Counted from the stretch's first letter, positions 8,885 through 17,715 are shown. The stretch is DNA of 64,000 nt from Candidatus Obscuribacterales bacterium (GCA_019745415.1 JAIETF010000008.1:1-64000); one strand, 5' to 3'. Notes: a model not told the origin generated them from the letters alone. Numbers and translations are program-made.

Positions 8885-9472
8885 TTGGCCTTGCTCAGGA
8901 TTCGGTTGGTTGAAATGGAAGCTGAAAAGCTGGCTCGCGATGAGGCGCAGAAGGCTCTTTCCAGCAAGAACTTGCCGCCTGAAGCCGAGCTTTTGAAGGG
9001 GCATATCGAGCATGAGGTGGGTTTGAAGCTTGGTCAGGTTTGTCCACCTGAGTTCAAAGGTTGGCTTACCTATCGCCGACTTACAGGCGATCTGGTTGTC
9101 ATTCGTGGGCGCGCTTTTAAAGAACCGTCTTTGCTGGGGCTAGGCAAATGGCGCGCGGGCTTGGATGTGCCTTTCGGCTTAGACACTGCCACCGAGATGC
9201 TGCGTGGTTTTGATGTGACGCCGCCTCAGTCTCTGGACCACCTCATGGTAAATTTTGGCTGCGGCAAGACTGCAAGAGTCTTTCTCTGGTATGGCGAGAA
9301 CGTAGCGCCTTACAGGCTTATATTTGAAGAAGAATTAGAAGGTGCCGATGATCACCAAGAGGTGCCTCAAGGCAATCTCATTCAGGCATTGGAAGAAGGA
9401 ATGAGTTGGATTTTGAATAAGCCTAAGCATCTCACCCTGCCTGAATTCTTCAAAAATCAATCTGCCGGCTAG
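8885..9472 (+). CDS. Hypothetical protein
   Basis: A 195-aa soluble protein read from TTG at 8885, preceded by AAGAAGGAAA. It has a charged helical N-terminus (EAEKLARDEAQKAL) and a mixed alpha/beta remainder with WLTYRRLTGDLVVIRG and VNFGCGKTARVFLWYGE. GCGKT looks like part of a P-loop but lacks the full GxxxxGK[ST] spacing, so I do not call it a nucleotide-binding site. It has no signal peptide. Its stop overlaps the tail of the convergent SPFH gene by four bases. Function unknown. Confidence 0.6.
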   Translation: MALLRIRLVEMEAEKLARDEAQKALSSKNLPPEAELLKGHIEHEVGLKLGQVCPPEFKGWLTYRRLTGDLVVIRGRAFKEPSLLGLGKWRAGLDVPFGLDTATEMLRGFDVTPPQSLDHLMVNFGCGKTARVFLWYGENVAPYRLIFEEELEGADDHQEVPQGNLIQALEEGMSWILNKPKHLTLPEFFKNQSAG

Positions 9473-10275
9473 GGTGTTTCTTCTTTTTGTTTCTCTTTGA
9501 TCTTTATTTTCTCGCCCTTATCTTCCTGAAATAGCTTTGCGGCACCGCGAGCCATGTCCATGAATTCGATTGGAATGGGGAAGATAAGAGTGGAATTCTT
9601 TTCAGCGGAAACCTCAACCATGGTCTGCAACTGTCTCAGTTGCATGGCGCCCGGAGTTGCTGAGATCACTTCCGCCGCCTGAGCCAGTTTCTCTGCGGCT
9701 TGCATTTCGCCTTCGGCCGCTACAATCTTAGCTCTTCTTTCTCTTTCAGCCTCGGCTTGCTTGGCCATTGCTCTTTGCATAGATTGTGGAATCTCCACAT
9801 CTTTTACTTCTACCGCCATGACCTTGATGCCCCAGCCTTCGGTTTGTCTGTCAATCACGGCAGAGAGCTTGGCATTGATGGCATCACGTTCGGTCAACAA
9901 TTCGTCAAGTTCGTGTTGACCAAGAATACTTCTCAACGTTGTCTGAGCGATTTGCATTGTCGCCGCCAACGGGTCCTCGATTTTTGTCACGGCTTTGAAA
10001 GCATCGTCCACTTGAAAGAAGCATACTGCTGCAGTCTTGACCGAGACGTTGTCCTTGGTGATGGCTTCTTGCATGGGAATAGGCATGGTCAAAACGCGCA
10101 GGTCTACTTTTTTTGACTGTTGCAGAAGGGGGAAGACAAGTTGCAGACCTGGTCCTCTTACCCCGTCGGCCCGCCCAAGAGTGAAGACTACGATTTTTTC
10201 GTACTCTTTAATTACTCGAATTGAACTGAGCGTGTACCCGAAGAGGAAGAAGAGGAAAACCAGCAAAAGTTCCAT
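9469..10275 (-). CDS. SPFH/Band 7 (stomatin/slipin-like) membrane protein
   Basis: The 268-aa protein has an N-terminal membrane helix (2-18) followed by a Band 7 domain: EYEKIVVFTLGRADGVRGPG, DLRVLTMPIPMQEAITKDNV and GWGIKVMAVEVKDVEIP. Then comes an Ala/Glu-rich coiled coil (AKQAEAERERRAKIVAAEGE) typical of slipins. Such proteins form large membrane-bound oligomers that organise membrane domains. The usual bacterial partner NfeD is not adjacent. The C-terminus is lysine/glutamate-rich. A good -10 lies at 10309-10304. Confidence 0.88.
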   Translation of the reverse strand: MELLLVFLFFLFGYTLSSIRVIKEYEKIVVFTLGRADGVRGPGLQLVFPLLQQSKKVDLRVLTMPIPMQEAITKDNVSVKTAAVCFFQVDDAFKAVTKIEDPLAATMQIAQTTLRSILGQHELDELLTERDAINAKLSAVIDRQTEGWGIKVMAVEVKDVEIPQSMQRAMAKQAEAERERRAKIVAAEGEMQAAEKLAQAAEVISATPGAMQLRQLQTMVEVSAEKNSTLIFPIPIEFMDMARGAAKLFQEDKGEKIKIKEKQKEETP

Positions 10276-10303
10276 AGATTAAGCCTCTGACGGTAACTTC
10301 GGC

Positions 10304-10309
10304 ATTATA
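10304..10309 (-). promoter_or_regulatory. -10 box of the SPFH gene
   Basis: TATAAT in minus-strand sense, 28 bases before the ATG at 10275. It gives a leader of about 21 nt containing CAGAGGC. No convincing -35 is seen at 16-18 bp. Confidence 0.4.
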
Positions 10310-10321
10310 CTCTCTTTTGCT

Positions 10322-11773
10322 TCAAGACTTCTTGAGCATACGGGCTATATAAAAGCCCGCGCTGCCGTTGGCCGGAGGCAAGAACATGACTGAGCCTTGG
10401 GCGGCGGCTTCATTCAAATTCCACTTTTCAAGAAGTCCTTCTGGGAAAAATGAACCGATATCGGTTCGTTCGAAATCGGAATGTTTTGCGAGGAAACTTT
10501 CCACTATGTCTGGACCCTCCTCCGGCTCTATGGAACAGGTTGAATAGACCAGTACGCCACCCGGTCTAAGCATTTCGGCAGCATTTTCCAAGAGGGCTTT
10601 TTGAATATAAGAGAGGGTCTTGATATCTTCCTCTTGGCGATTGAAGCGAAGGTCGGAACGTTTAGCGATGACTCCGGTACCTGAACAGGGAGCATCCACC
10701 AGGACTCTGTCTACTGTAAAGCCTGGTTTGAATCTTTTACCGTCGGCGCTTTTGCTTTCTATGTTTCTCAAGTCCATGCGCAGTCTTGATTCTTTCAAGA
10801 GATTGAGACGGCTTTCGCTGATGTCAACAGCCACTACTCTGCCTTTTCCTTCCATCAATTCAGCCATATGAAGCGTTTTTCCGCCTGGGGCGGCGCAGAG
10901 ATCAACAATCGTTTCGCCTGCTTTGGGATCTACTACTTTTGAGACAAAGGCGGCTGCCTCATCTTGCACGGCAAAGAGACCTTCGGCAAAGCCTGGCAAT
11001 TTATCGGGGCGCGCTCCTTTTTTGAGAACCAGGCATTCTGGAACCAATTCACCGAAATTACTTTCAATTCCTGCTTTCTCTAGAATCTCTTTATAGGCGG
11101 CAGTTTCAATTGCTAAACTCGAGACTCGCAAAGTAAGTCGCGGTGCCTTTTGGCAGTGTTTGATGATTTCTAAAGCTTGCTCACCGTAGTTTTTCAGCCA
11201 GCTGCGCACAATAAATTCAGGCAGTGAATTATCGATAGCTAGTTTCTCGGCCTGGTCTAAAGATAGGTTGGTTTGCTCGTCAGACTGAACAGACCCGCCG
11301 TCTATACTTCTTTGGTGTGACCTCAATATTCCTGCTACAAACTTCACCACTCCTTCATGTGCAACCAGTCTTGCGATATCACAGGCGGTGTCGAGAACGG
11401 CGCTTTGGGGAATATCCGGCATTTCATTTAGTTGAAAAACTGCTACGCGCAAGAGATTGAGCACCGGCGCCTTGATCTGATCGATCGGTTTCGTCGAGAG
11501 CTTTTGCAGCGTTGCGTCAATAGATTGCCGGTTACGTAAGACTCCCAGCACAAGTGCGGTTGTGAAAGCGCGGTCGCGCTCTTCCATATCGCTTTTTTCA
11601 AGAGCTTTATCGAGGGCTATATTGGCATAGGCTCCACTTAAGTCAACTTTTGTGAGAGTTTCAACGGCTATTTTTCGGGCTTTCAGACCCTTTTTCTTCT
11701 TTAGATCTTCTTTGGAAAACCTTCTCTTCTTTTTTGTCTTATCCAAGTCTGTCTTCCTCAGTGAGATGAGCAC
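10322..11773 (-). CDS. rsmB: 16S rRNA (cytosine-967-C5) methyltransferase RsmB
   Basis: The 483-aa protein joins an N-terminal NusB-like RNA-binding domain (about 30-155) to a Rossmann methyltransferase. Seen are SAM motif DLCAAPGGKT at 291-300, DAPCSGTG with the proline-cysteine pair at 362-363, and YSTCSIEPEEG with the catalytic Cys at 413. The NusB-like half distinguishes RsmB from other m5C methyltransferases. A charged stretch at 158-170 separates the two domains. The first 30 residues are very lysine-rich. The start overlaps the end of fmt by 35 bp, the common fmt-rsmB order. Confidence 0.93.
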   Translation of the reverse strand: MLISLRKTDLDKTKKKRRFSKEDLKKKKGLKARKIAVETLTKVDLSGAYANIALDKALEKSDMEERDRAFTTALVLGVLRNRQSIDATLQKLSTKPIDQIKAPVLNLLRVAVFQLNEMPDIPQSAVLDTACDIARLVAHEGVVKFVAGILRSHQRSIDGGSVQSDEQTNLSLDQAEKLAIDNSLPEFIVRSWLKNYGEQALEIIKHCQKAPRLTLRVSSLAIETAAYKEILEKAGIESNFGELVPECLVLKKGARPDKLPGFAEGLFAVQDEAAAFVSKVVDPKAGETIVDLCAAPGGKTLHMAELMEGKGRVVAVDISESRLNLLKESRLRMDLRNIESKSADGKRFKPGFTVDRVLVDAPCSGTGVIAKRSDLRFNRQEEDIKTLSYIQKALLENAAEMLRPGGVLVYSTCSIEPEEGPDIVESFLAKHSDFERTDIGSFFPEGLLEKWNLNEAAAQGSVMFLPPANGSAGFYIARMLKKS

Positions 11774-12695
11774 CGGTTATAAATGCTTGAGCAGTCTGTG
11801 CCGCCCGCGATTCAGGCTGCAGGCTCAAGATCTCTAAAGCCTTGCCTGCGCAGACTACATAGAGACGCTTGTCTGAAACAAATAGTGCGCCATCGTTTTT
11901 GTCTTTAGTTTGCGCCAATGCAGCGTCGGTCTGACAGAGCTTTGTTTGAAGAATCTTTAGACCCTTGCCTCTGAAATGTGTATAGGTGCCAGGCCAGGGT
12001 TTAAGACCTCGCACTAGATTATGAATTGTCTCTGCATTTTTTGAAAAATCTAGTTTACCCATTTCTTTTGAAAGAATAGGTGCAAAGGTAACAGCTTCAT
12101 CATCCTGCTTGTGGGCAACCAGGGTACCGGCTTGCAACTGCTTGAGTGTATTGATGAGGGTTTTTGCTCCTACTTGCGACATTTCCTGTGCCAGTTCTTC
12201 GGCTGTCATGTCGGGGCTTATCTCAATTTCAGCCTTAAGCAACATTGGTCCGGTGTCCACCCCTAGTTCGGTGAACATAGTCGTGACACCAGTGGTGGTG
12301 TCACCATTGATAATCGACCAGTTTATTGGCGCCGCTCCCCTCAATTTGGGTAAGAGTGAGCCGTGGACGTTTATTACCCCATGAGGAGCCAAGTCTAAAA
12401 CCTCTTGCTTGAGAATTTGACCGAAGGCGACCATGACCAAAAGGTCGGGCTTGAGGTCTCGCATAGCTTGGACTATATCGGGGGCTTTGGCTAGTTTTTC
12501 CGGTTGGAAGACAGGAATGCCGTGAGCTTCAGCCAAGACTTTGGTGGGCGGGGCGGTGAGTTTGTTGCCTCGACCTTTGGGGCGGTCCGGTTGGGCGACA
12601 ACAGCCAGCACTTCATAACTCTCCTTGTCTTCAATCAGAGCCTGAAGGCAAGGAACGGCGAATTCGGGGGTGCCGAGATAGATTATTTTAAGCAT
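11739..12695 (-). CDS. fmt: Methionyl-tRNA formyltransferase
   Basis: The 318-aa protein matches Fmt in length and motifs: IIYLGTPEFAVPCL at the N-terminus, and the formyl-transfer centre NVHGSLLPKLRGAAPI with Asn109, His111 and, further on, Asp147 in ELGVDTGP. The C-terminal tRNA-binding OB-like domain follows (KPWPGTYTHFRGKGLKI). It formylates Met-tRNAfMet with 10-formyl-THF for initiation. The gene is translationally coupled to rsmB. TATACA directly abuts the ATG and is too close to act as a -10 for this start. Confidence 0.96.
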   Translation of the reverse strand: MLKIIYLGTPEFAVPCLQALIEDKESYEVLAVVAQPDRPKGRGNKLTAPPTKVLAEAHGIPVFQPEKLAKAPDIVQAMRDLKPDLLVMVAFGQILKQEVLDLAPHGVINVHGSLLPKLRGAAPINWSIINGDTTTGVTTMFTELGVDTGPMLLKAEIEISPDMTAEELAQEMSQVGAKTLINTLKQLQAGTLVAHKQDDEAVTFAPILSKEMGKLDFSKNAETIHNLVRGLKPWPGTYTHFRGKGLKILQTKLCQTDAALAQTKDKNDGALFVSDKRLYVVCAGKALEILSLQPESRAAQTAQAFITGAHLTEEDRLG

Positions 12696-12731
12696 TGTAT
12701 ACCTAAAGATTACCAGAGTAATTATAATTCT

Positions 12732-13604
12732 TTGGTTGGTTCTACCTGGCTGTGGTGTACTTTGTTTTCCACAAAAACGGCAAGATCTCTGCCATTACTC
12801 ATAGCACCTGCCTTTCTGGTTTTGGTGGTAATGGTAGTTCTGCCCCTTCTCATACTCTTTGTTTATAGTCTGGGTCTTAGAGACGACTTGGGGCGGGTGG
12901 TGCTTTCTTTTCATCCCGACAACTATTTGAGGTTCTTTTGCGGACCCTATCTTGCTTGTTTATGGCGTTCCTTGTCGCTTAGCTTTATCACCATGTTTAC
13001 CACCTTGGTGCTTGGTTATCTTCTTGCCTTTTATCTGGCCTTCCAGGCATCGCCGCGTTATCGAAATCTGCTGGCATTACTTGTTGTCTTGCCTCTTTGG
13101 ACTTCATCTCTTTTGCGCACATATGCTTGGATTACTATTCTGCATCCGACCGGGCTCTTACCAAGCTGGCTAAGCTTGCTCAATATTGAGCCGCCGCCCC
13201 TGCTTTATACACCCTTTGCCGTATGGTTGGGCATGGTTTATAACTATTTACCTTATATGGTACTGCCGCTCTATACATCGCTAGAAAGGCTTGATATTAG
13301 GCTTTTGGAAGCCTCATCGGATCTTGGCGCCAGACCAATTACCACAATATTCAAAGTGCTTTTACCTCTCACCTCTGGCGGTATCATTGCCGGTTCCATC
13401 ATGGTTTTTGTTCCATCCTTAGGTGACTATGTCACTCCCGACCTCATGGGCGGAGCCAAAACAATGTTTATCGGTAATCTCATTCAGAATCAGTTCTTGG
13501 CTGTCAGAGACTGGGTATTCGGTTCTGCTGTGTCGACAATTTTGATTTTCTTAGTTAGCTTTGCCGTCGTTCTCTATCTACGTTATGCTTCTAAAGACAT
13601 GTAG
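12732..13604 (+). CDS. PotB-type ABC transporter permease, orphan
   Basis: The protein has about six membrane helices and the binding-protein-dependent permease fold. The EAA loop reads LLEASSDLGARPITTIFKVL, followed by a helix with IMVFVPSLGDYVTPDLMGG, characteristic of the spermidine/putrescine permease PotB. The open frame extends to 12504 inside fmt, which runs the other way, so the start must be later. TTG at 12732 or 12762 is possible and neither has a clear ribosome site. No PotA, PotC or PotD gene adjoins it. Family is clear; substrate and partners are unknown. Confidence 0.75.
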   Translation: MVGSTWLWCTLFSTKTARSLPLLIAPAFLVLVVMVVLPLLILFVYSLGLRDDLGRVVLSFHPDNYLRFFCGPYLACLWRSLSLSFITMFTTLVLGYLLAFYLAFQASPRYRNLLALLVVLPLWTSSLLRTYAWITILHPTGLLPSWLSLLNIEPPPLLYTPFAVWLGMVYNYLPYMVLPLYTSLERLDIRLLEASSDLGARPITTIFKVLLPLTSGGIIAGSIMVFVPSLGDYVTPDLMGGAKTMFIGNLIQNQFLAVRDWVFGSAVSTILIFLVSFAVVLYLRYASKDM

Positions 13605-14221
13605 ACAGGACTCGGTTTGATCTTTCTTACTACGCTGACCATGCGTTCATAGTCGCTTCTGAGAAGTTGACAAAGGGCTTGACCGGCCTCTACCAGGTAA
13701 GCTTCTCTCTCTACCGGAGGACGGTGCAAGGCTGCTTGTCTAACTGCCGCTGCTAAAATTTCGTCTTTGGGTAAGTCCCCAGAGAAATTGAAGAGTAGAC
13801 GCAAATATTCGAAGTCATCAGTGAGGGCGATAACTGCTTTCTTTTCGGCCTGATAAACAAAGTCGTGCACCAAGGGCGAGCGAGGCGGCAAGTGATTGTA
13901 GACTCTATCATCATCTATATAGCCTAGAATGGCTGCCTTGATTTCGGTCTTAAGCAAGGCGAAGATATGAGGCTGTTCCTTTTTGAGCTCTCTGCGACTT
14001 AAACCCAGAGCCGATGGCTTGTGAATTGAGTCGGGCGGGCATGTCACCACATCTAGTACTACAGCCAGAATGGAAAGCGGAGTTTCTCCCTCTTCGTCCA
14101 GTACCGATGTTATGAAGCTGCCAAAATCAGGTCTGGCTGCCCCTTCTCTTAGGTCTGCCGTAAATGAAACAAGATTGCCGCTCATTACCTCTGCTAGAGG
14201 TTCGGCAGCAATATCTTTCAT
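13583..14221 (-). CDS. Hypothetical protein
   Basis: From the ATG at 14221 (22 bp after the lipoprotein stop) the product is 212 aa, soluble and mixed helical. Stretches include FGSFITSVLDEEGETPLSIL, HKPSALGLSRRELKKEQPHI and a basic tail VVRKIKPSPVYMS. The frame is open further upstream into the lipoprotein gene, but that part would overlap another coding region. No family is recognised. Its 3' end overlaps the convergent permease by 22 bp. It probably shares a transcript with the lipoprotein. Confidence 0.55.
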   Translation of the reverse strand: MKDIAAEPLAEVMSGNLVSFTADLREGAARPDFGSFITSVLDEEGETPLSILAVVLDVVTCPPDSIHKPSALGLSRRELKKEQPHIFALLKTEIKAAILGYIDDDRVYNHLPPRSPLVHDFVYQAEKKAVIALTDDFEYLRLLFNFSGDLPKDEILAAAVRQAALHRPPVEREAYLVEAGQALCQLLRSDYERMVSVVRKIKPSPVYMSLEA

Positions 14222-14243
14222 ATTTTCGGCAGGTAAGTGCTTC

Positions 14244-14762
14244 TTAGTCAGTGGGCGTAACCTCTTTACTGGGCTTATAGTTCTCGATAGTTTCTTCGTC
14301 CGGTATGGCTCCGCTGGAAGCGCTCTTGCTGACAATAATATTGGTGTTGCCAGAGTCGTCCACCATGGTGACGCTTATCTCTGATTCTTTCATGCGTCCT
14401 TCCAGGCTTATCGTTTTAGACATCTGTTCATTTTTCTCGATGTTCCAGCCTTCGTTTTTGAGGGTTTGCTCGTACCATTGAGCTACTTTCTCAACCGAAT
14501 CAGTTGAGACGAGTTGCATATATTTGCTATAGTCGGCCGAGTCTTTGCCTTCTTCTTGGGCTGTCTGCACCCCACTGGTGGTGGCGCCTGGATACATAAG
14601 TTTCTTCAGGTCTTCCGGTACACCGCCTTCCTTAACCGATGAAGTATGCTTCATATTGCCTGATGAATAACTTACTTCACCGCTCTTGCAGCCGAAAATA
14701 ACCAGGGGTGATAGGGTCGAAAGGGCTATTAGGCAAAATTTGAGTCTTCTTTCGCTTCGCAT
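14244..14762 (-). CDS. Putative lipoprotein
   Basis: The 172-aa protein has a signal peptide ending in a lipobox (VIFGC, Cys25), so it should be lipidated and membrane-anchored. The mature part holds a conserved-looking core: MYPGATTSG near residue 56 and AQWYEQTLKNEGWNIEKNEQ, where the pattern WYxxxLxxxGW is seen in many small lipoproteins of unknown role. AAAGGTAAAGC precedes the ATG. It is followed by a hypothetical gene in the same direction. Confidence 0.7.
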   Translation of the reverse strand: MRSERRLKFCLIALSTLSPLVIFGCKSGEVSYSSGNMKHTSSVKEGGVPEDLKKLMYPGATTSGVQTAQEEGKDSADYSKYMQLVSTDSVEKVAQWYEQTLKNEGWNIEKNEQMSKTISLEGRMKESEISVTMVDDSGNTNIIVSKSASSGAIPDEETIENYKPSKEVTPTD

Positions 14763-14814
14763 AAAGCTTTACCTTTCATTGAGTGATCAGATATTTCACT
14801 AGTCTGAAAGAATT

Positions 14815-15690
14815 TTAGCAGCCGCTATTTTTAGTTACAGCAATGCTGTCTGAAATGAGATTTATAGAAAGCACTGTCAAGGCGATAAGAAGCCCGGGGA
14901 TTATGGCTGCGTGAGCGTTTCCGCAGAAAAGACCGATTTGCCCCTCTCTCAACATACTGCCCCAACTCGGGGTGCCTGAGCCAAGGCCTAGTCCTAGATA
15001 ACTCAGTCCAGATTCCAAAATTATGGCGTCGGCGGTAAGTAAGGTGGCTTCTAGTGCGGCCAGTCCGGCGAGGGCAGGTAACAAGTGTCGGACCAGGATC
15101 TGGGCATTGCTTGCCCCCATGGCTATGGACGAAAGCACATAATCTTCGCCTTTTAGCTTCAAGGTCATACCCCTGGCGACCCTGGCTGCCTCCAGCCATG
15201 AGGTAGAGGCTATGGCGAAAACTACACTGAGTATGGGCAGGTAGCCAAGTGAATGTTCACTCACCTTGAGCAGCGCTTGCAATGCCGGCGGCATGGCATG
15301 GGTCAGCTCCGGAGCGGAAATAAGAGAACTGATGGTAAGCAGAAGCACTATTGTAGGAATAGAAAGTAGACCGTCCACAATTGCTGTGCTGATATTGTCG
15401 ATGGTGCCGCCAGAGAGCGCACTAGCCGACCCCCAGATAAAGCCTGCCAAGCTGGCGAGCATTGCTGACGCCAGTCCCACTGACAGTGTACCGACTCCGC
15501 CTTTCATTGACGACAGCAAAAGATCGCGCCCGAGTCCGTCGGTACCAAGTGGATATTGCCAGTTCTGAAATGGCGCTAGGTCGGCTTTGTCCAATTGGCA
15601 GAGGCTATCAGGTGCAACTAGACCGGCAAGCGAAAAGGCAAAGACAGACACTAAGATTGCGCAGCCGATGGCTTTGCCGTCAATCTTCAT
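14815..15690 (-). CDS. DppC/OppC-type ABC permease
   Basis: The 291-aa membrane protein shows PLGTDGLGRD at 47-56, the DppC/OppC signature before the transport domain, and an EAA loop EAARVARGMTLKLKGEDYVL from residue 167. About six helices are visible. It pairs with the DppB-type permease whose 3' end overlaps its start by 11 bp. Such pairs form the channel of peptide or nickel importers. A matching ATPase gene is 20 kb away (35637-36665) and no binding protein is seen in the window. Confidence 0.85.
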   Translation of the reverse strand: MKIDGKAIGCAILVSVFAFSLAGLVAPDSLCQLDKADLAPFQNWQYPLGTDGLGRDLLLSSMKGGVGTLSVGLASAMLASLAGFIWGSASALSGGTIDNISTAIVDGLLSIPTIVLLLTISSLISAPELTHAMPPALQALLKVSEHSLGYLPILSVVFAIASTSWLEAARVARGMTLKLKGEDYVLSSIAMGASNAQILVRHLLPALAGLAALEATLLTADAIILESGLSYLGLGLGSGTPSWGSMLREGQIGLFCGNAHAAIIPGLLIALTVLSINLISDSIAVTKNSGC

Positions 15691-16669
15691 TGATGGTCAA
15701 CCTCCTACTAAAGAGGTCGCTCAAGAATGAAGCCAGTACTACTGCACTACCGTAGAGCATAGTCAGCCCCATCATGACGGGATAGTTGCGACTAAGGGCG
15801 GATTCAACCGAGAGTCTGCCTAGTCCAGGTATACAGAAAATCGTTTCGATAAGCACCGAACCGCCTATTAGAGCTGGAATCTGAACACTTAGTAGGCCGG
15901 CAAGGGGCAATTTGCAGTTGGCTAGTACATGCTTGAAAATTCGAGAAAAGGAGAGCCCTCGAGCTTTTGCTGCGATTACATAGGCTTTGTCCAGTTCGGC
16001 GATAAGCAGACTACGTGTATAGAAAGCCGCCTTTATTAGTCGTCTTAGGCTGAGAATGAAGGCGGGAGCGATGAGGTAGAACCATTGACCTTGGTTGCCG
16101 CCAAAGATTGTAAAGCTTGGTGGCGGATAGAGCCAAGGAAGAACGGCACACAAAGCCAGAAAGAGAAAGGCCAAAAAGAAGTTGGGAAGAGCATACAGGA
16201 AGGCCATGAATGTTTGCACTGAGGCTGCGAAGACTCGGGTTCCAGACCTGCTTTTGTCTTGTCTTTTCTCTTGTTCTAGAAAGGCGAGTCCGCCACCTAA
16301 GGGGATTCCTACAGCGAAGGAGATAAGGAGTGATAGTCCCACAAGGGCAACTGTTGCCGGAATTCGCTCCATGATTACTTCTTTGACGCTTCTGCCGTCT
16401 TTATATGAAAGACCCATAGCTAAATTACTCTTTGCTTGATTGCTATCTATAAACGACAATAACCAGCGTCCATACTGTTCTGCTGGGCGATCTAGCGCTA
16501 GTTCATCTTTCACTTTCTGCAGGTCGGCTTCACTGAGATCTTTCTGGGCCGAGCCCAGCATCACGTCTATGGGGCTTGCCGGTAGTGAGCGCATCAAAGC
16601 AAAACTTACCAGTGAGACCACGAGCAGGGTCACTAAGGCGTAGATTGTTCTCTTCAGCAGAAAGCTCAT
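15680..16669 (-). CDS. DppB/OppB-type ABC permease
   Basis: The 329-aa protein starts with a membrane helix, then a periplasmic segment with ELALDRPAEQYGRWL, the family's pattern after helix 1. The transport domain follows (IPATVALVGLSLLISFAVGIPLG) with an EAA-like loop (LDKAYVIAAKARGLSFSRIF) and the ending IETIFCIPGLGRLSVESAL. It forms the heteromeric channel with the overlapping DppC-type gene. Substrate is likely a peptide or related small molecule, by family only. Confidence 0.87.
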   Translation of the reverse strand: MSFLLKRTIYALVTLLVVSLVSFALMRSLPASPIDVMLGSAQKDLSEADLQKVKDELALDRPAEQYGRWLLSFIDSNQAKSNLAMGLSYKDGRSVKEVIMERIPATVALVGLSLLISFAVGIPLGGGLAFLEQEKRQDKSRSGTRVFAASVQTFMAFLYALPNFFLAFLFLALCAVLPWLYPPPSFTIFGGNQGQWFYLIAPAFILSLRRLIKAAFYTRSLLIAELDKAYVIAAKARGLSFSRIFKHVLANCKLPLAGLLSVQIPALIGGSVLIETIFCIPGLGRLSVESALSRNYPVMMGLTMLYGSAVVLASFLSDLFSRRLTINED

Positions 16670-16774
16670 CTATATTCTCGTCAATGTATTGACTATGATA
16701 AACAATTTGGCGCAAGAGCTTTGTATTCAGTCAGGCTATGGTACATTCTTAGAAAGGACTTGCGAGGAGTCTAT

Positions 16775-16849
<75 letters not shown>

Positions 16850-16911
16850 TTTCCTTAGCGGTGACAATCTTAAAAGAGATTGAAAGCCGCGTTGAGCTTT
16901 CGAGAATTCGC

Positions 16912-16917
16912 TACAAT
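16912..16917 (+). promoter_or_regulatory. Probable -10 box before tRNA-Val(GAC)
   Basis: TACAAT, 17 bp before the tRNA. A TTGAGC lies only 14 bp upstream, a short spacing, so the -35 is uncertain. Confidence 0.35.
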
Positions 16918-16934
16918 AGTGACCGAAAGCACCC

Positions 16935-17007
16935 GGACGGTTGGCGCAGTTGGTAGCGCATCACTTTGACATAGTGGGGGCCACTGGTTCGAGTCCAGTA
17001 CCGTCCA
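16935..17007 (+). tRNA. trnV: tRNA-Val (GAC)
   Basis: Acceptor arms GGACGGT (16935-16941) and ACCGTCC (17000-17006) pair. The anticodon stem TCACT/AGTGG encloses TTGACAT with anticodon GAC, and the T loop GTTCGAGTC is present. The discriminator is A17007, and CCA is not encoded. Confidence 0.93.
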
Positions 17008-17035
17008 AATATTGAGAACGACAACATAAAAAAAA

Positions 17036-17221
17036 CGGAGCCGGTAGGCTCCGTTTTTTCACCTAAATAAATCCCGGAGCCGGTAGGCTCCGTTTTTTTT
17101 CACCTAAATAAATCCCGGAGCCGGTAGGCTCCGTTTTTTCACCTAAATAAATCCCGGAGCCGGTAGGCTCCGTTTTTTTTCACTCATTTAAGTCCCGTTT
17201 TTTTCACCTAAATAAATCCCG
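17036..17221 (+). repeat. Tandem array of four terminators plus a hairpin-less remnant
   Basis: Hairpins CGGAGCC-GGTA-GGCTCCG lie at 17036-17053, 17075-17092, 17116-17133 and 17155-17172, each followed by a T run and CACCTAAATAAATCC. T runs are 6, 8, 6 and 8 long, so the array is an 80-bp two-hairpin unit repeated twice. A fifth copy (17194-17221) keeps the T run and tail but lacks the hairpin. The first hairpin is preceded by an A run and can act in both directions. The array follows tRNA-Val and lies before the stop of the convergent gene. Confidence 0.9.
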
Positions 17222-17228
17222 CCGATAA

Positions 17229-17639
17229 TTATGGGTCGGTGGGGCTGCCTTCCAGCATGGCGAAGAATTTTCGCTCAAAGTCCCAGATATTATCGTCTTT
17301 CCAGTTACTCAAACTTAGTTTGGCACTATAACCGCCTTCTCTGGGGAGTTTGCAGTCGACCTTCAAAATATAGTGACCTTTGTAGATGTCATTTGGGTCA
17401 TTGGCATTAAAGTCTTTGGTGAAGACGACCTTGCCATCAGGGTCTTCAATAGTAACGATACCTTTGTATTGGCGTCTTTCATAGGGCGTGCCGAAGCCCA
17501 GTACGCAGGTGCAATTCATCTCATAAGGAAATTGCGGCACGACAAAGAGGTCGAATAGACCGAGGGCGTCCACTTCGCCGTTTTCGCCGTGCTGGGCTTC
17601 TCTGCAAAAAAGTATGTAACCGTTGTGTAGATATTTCAT
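17229..17639 (-). CDS. Hypothetical protein (DUF6941-like)
   Basis: The 136-aa protein contains GEVDALGLFDLFVVPQFP near its start, then alternating beta strands (GIVTIEDPDGKVVF, HYILKVDCKLP, GGYSAKLSL). The opening GLFDLF pattern and beta-rich layout resemble the small DUF6941 family, whose function is unknown; the match is by eye. It lies after fusA and its terminator, so it needs its own promoter. Its stop is a few bases from the tandem terminator array. Confidence 0.6.
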   Translation of the reverse strand: MKYLHNGYILFCREAQHGENGEVDALGLFDLFVVPQFPYEMNCTCVLGFGTPYERRQYKGIVTIEDPDGKVVFTKDFNANDPNDIYKGHYILKVDCKLPREGGYSAKLSLSNWKDDNIWDFERKFFAMLEGSPTDP

Positions 17640-17660
17640 GACGTAATATCTTAACAGCAG

Positions 17661-17683
17661 AAAGCCCGGGAGACCCGGGCTTT
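17661..17683 (-). terminator. Terminator after fusA
   Basis: AAAGCCCGGG-AGA-CCCGGGCTTT is a perfect 10-bp stem between the fusA stop and the start of the next gene. T-rich bases flank it best on the plus side, but it is nearly symmetric. Confidence 0.7.
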
Positions 17684-17715
17684 CTTTGAGCTATTTTCAC
17701 TGTTTGATGCAGTGC

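Noticed and set aside
8885..9472. P-loop ATPase from GCGKT
   Set aside because: The spacing of a Walker A motif is not met and no Walker B follows.
12504..12731. Upstream part of the PotB-like frame
   Set aside because: It overlaps fmt on the other strand, and family members begin with the first membrane helix, so the true start must be later.
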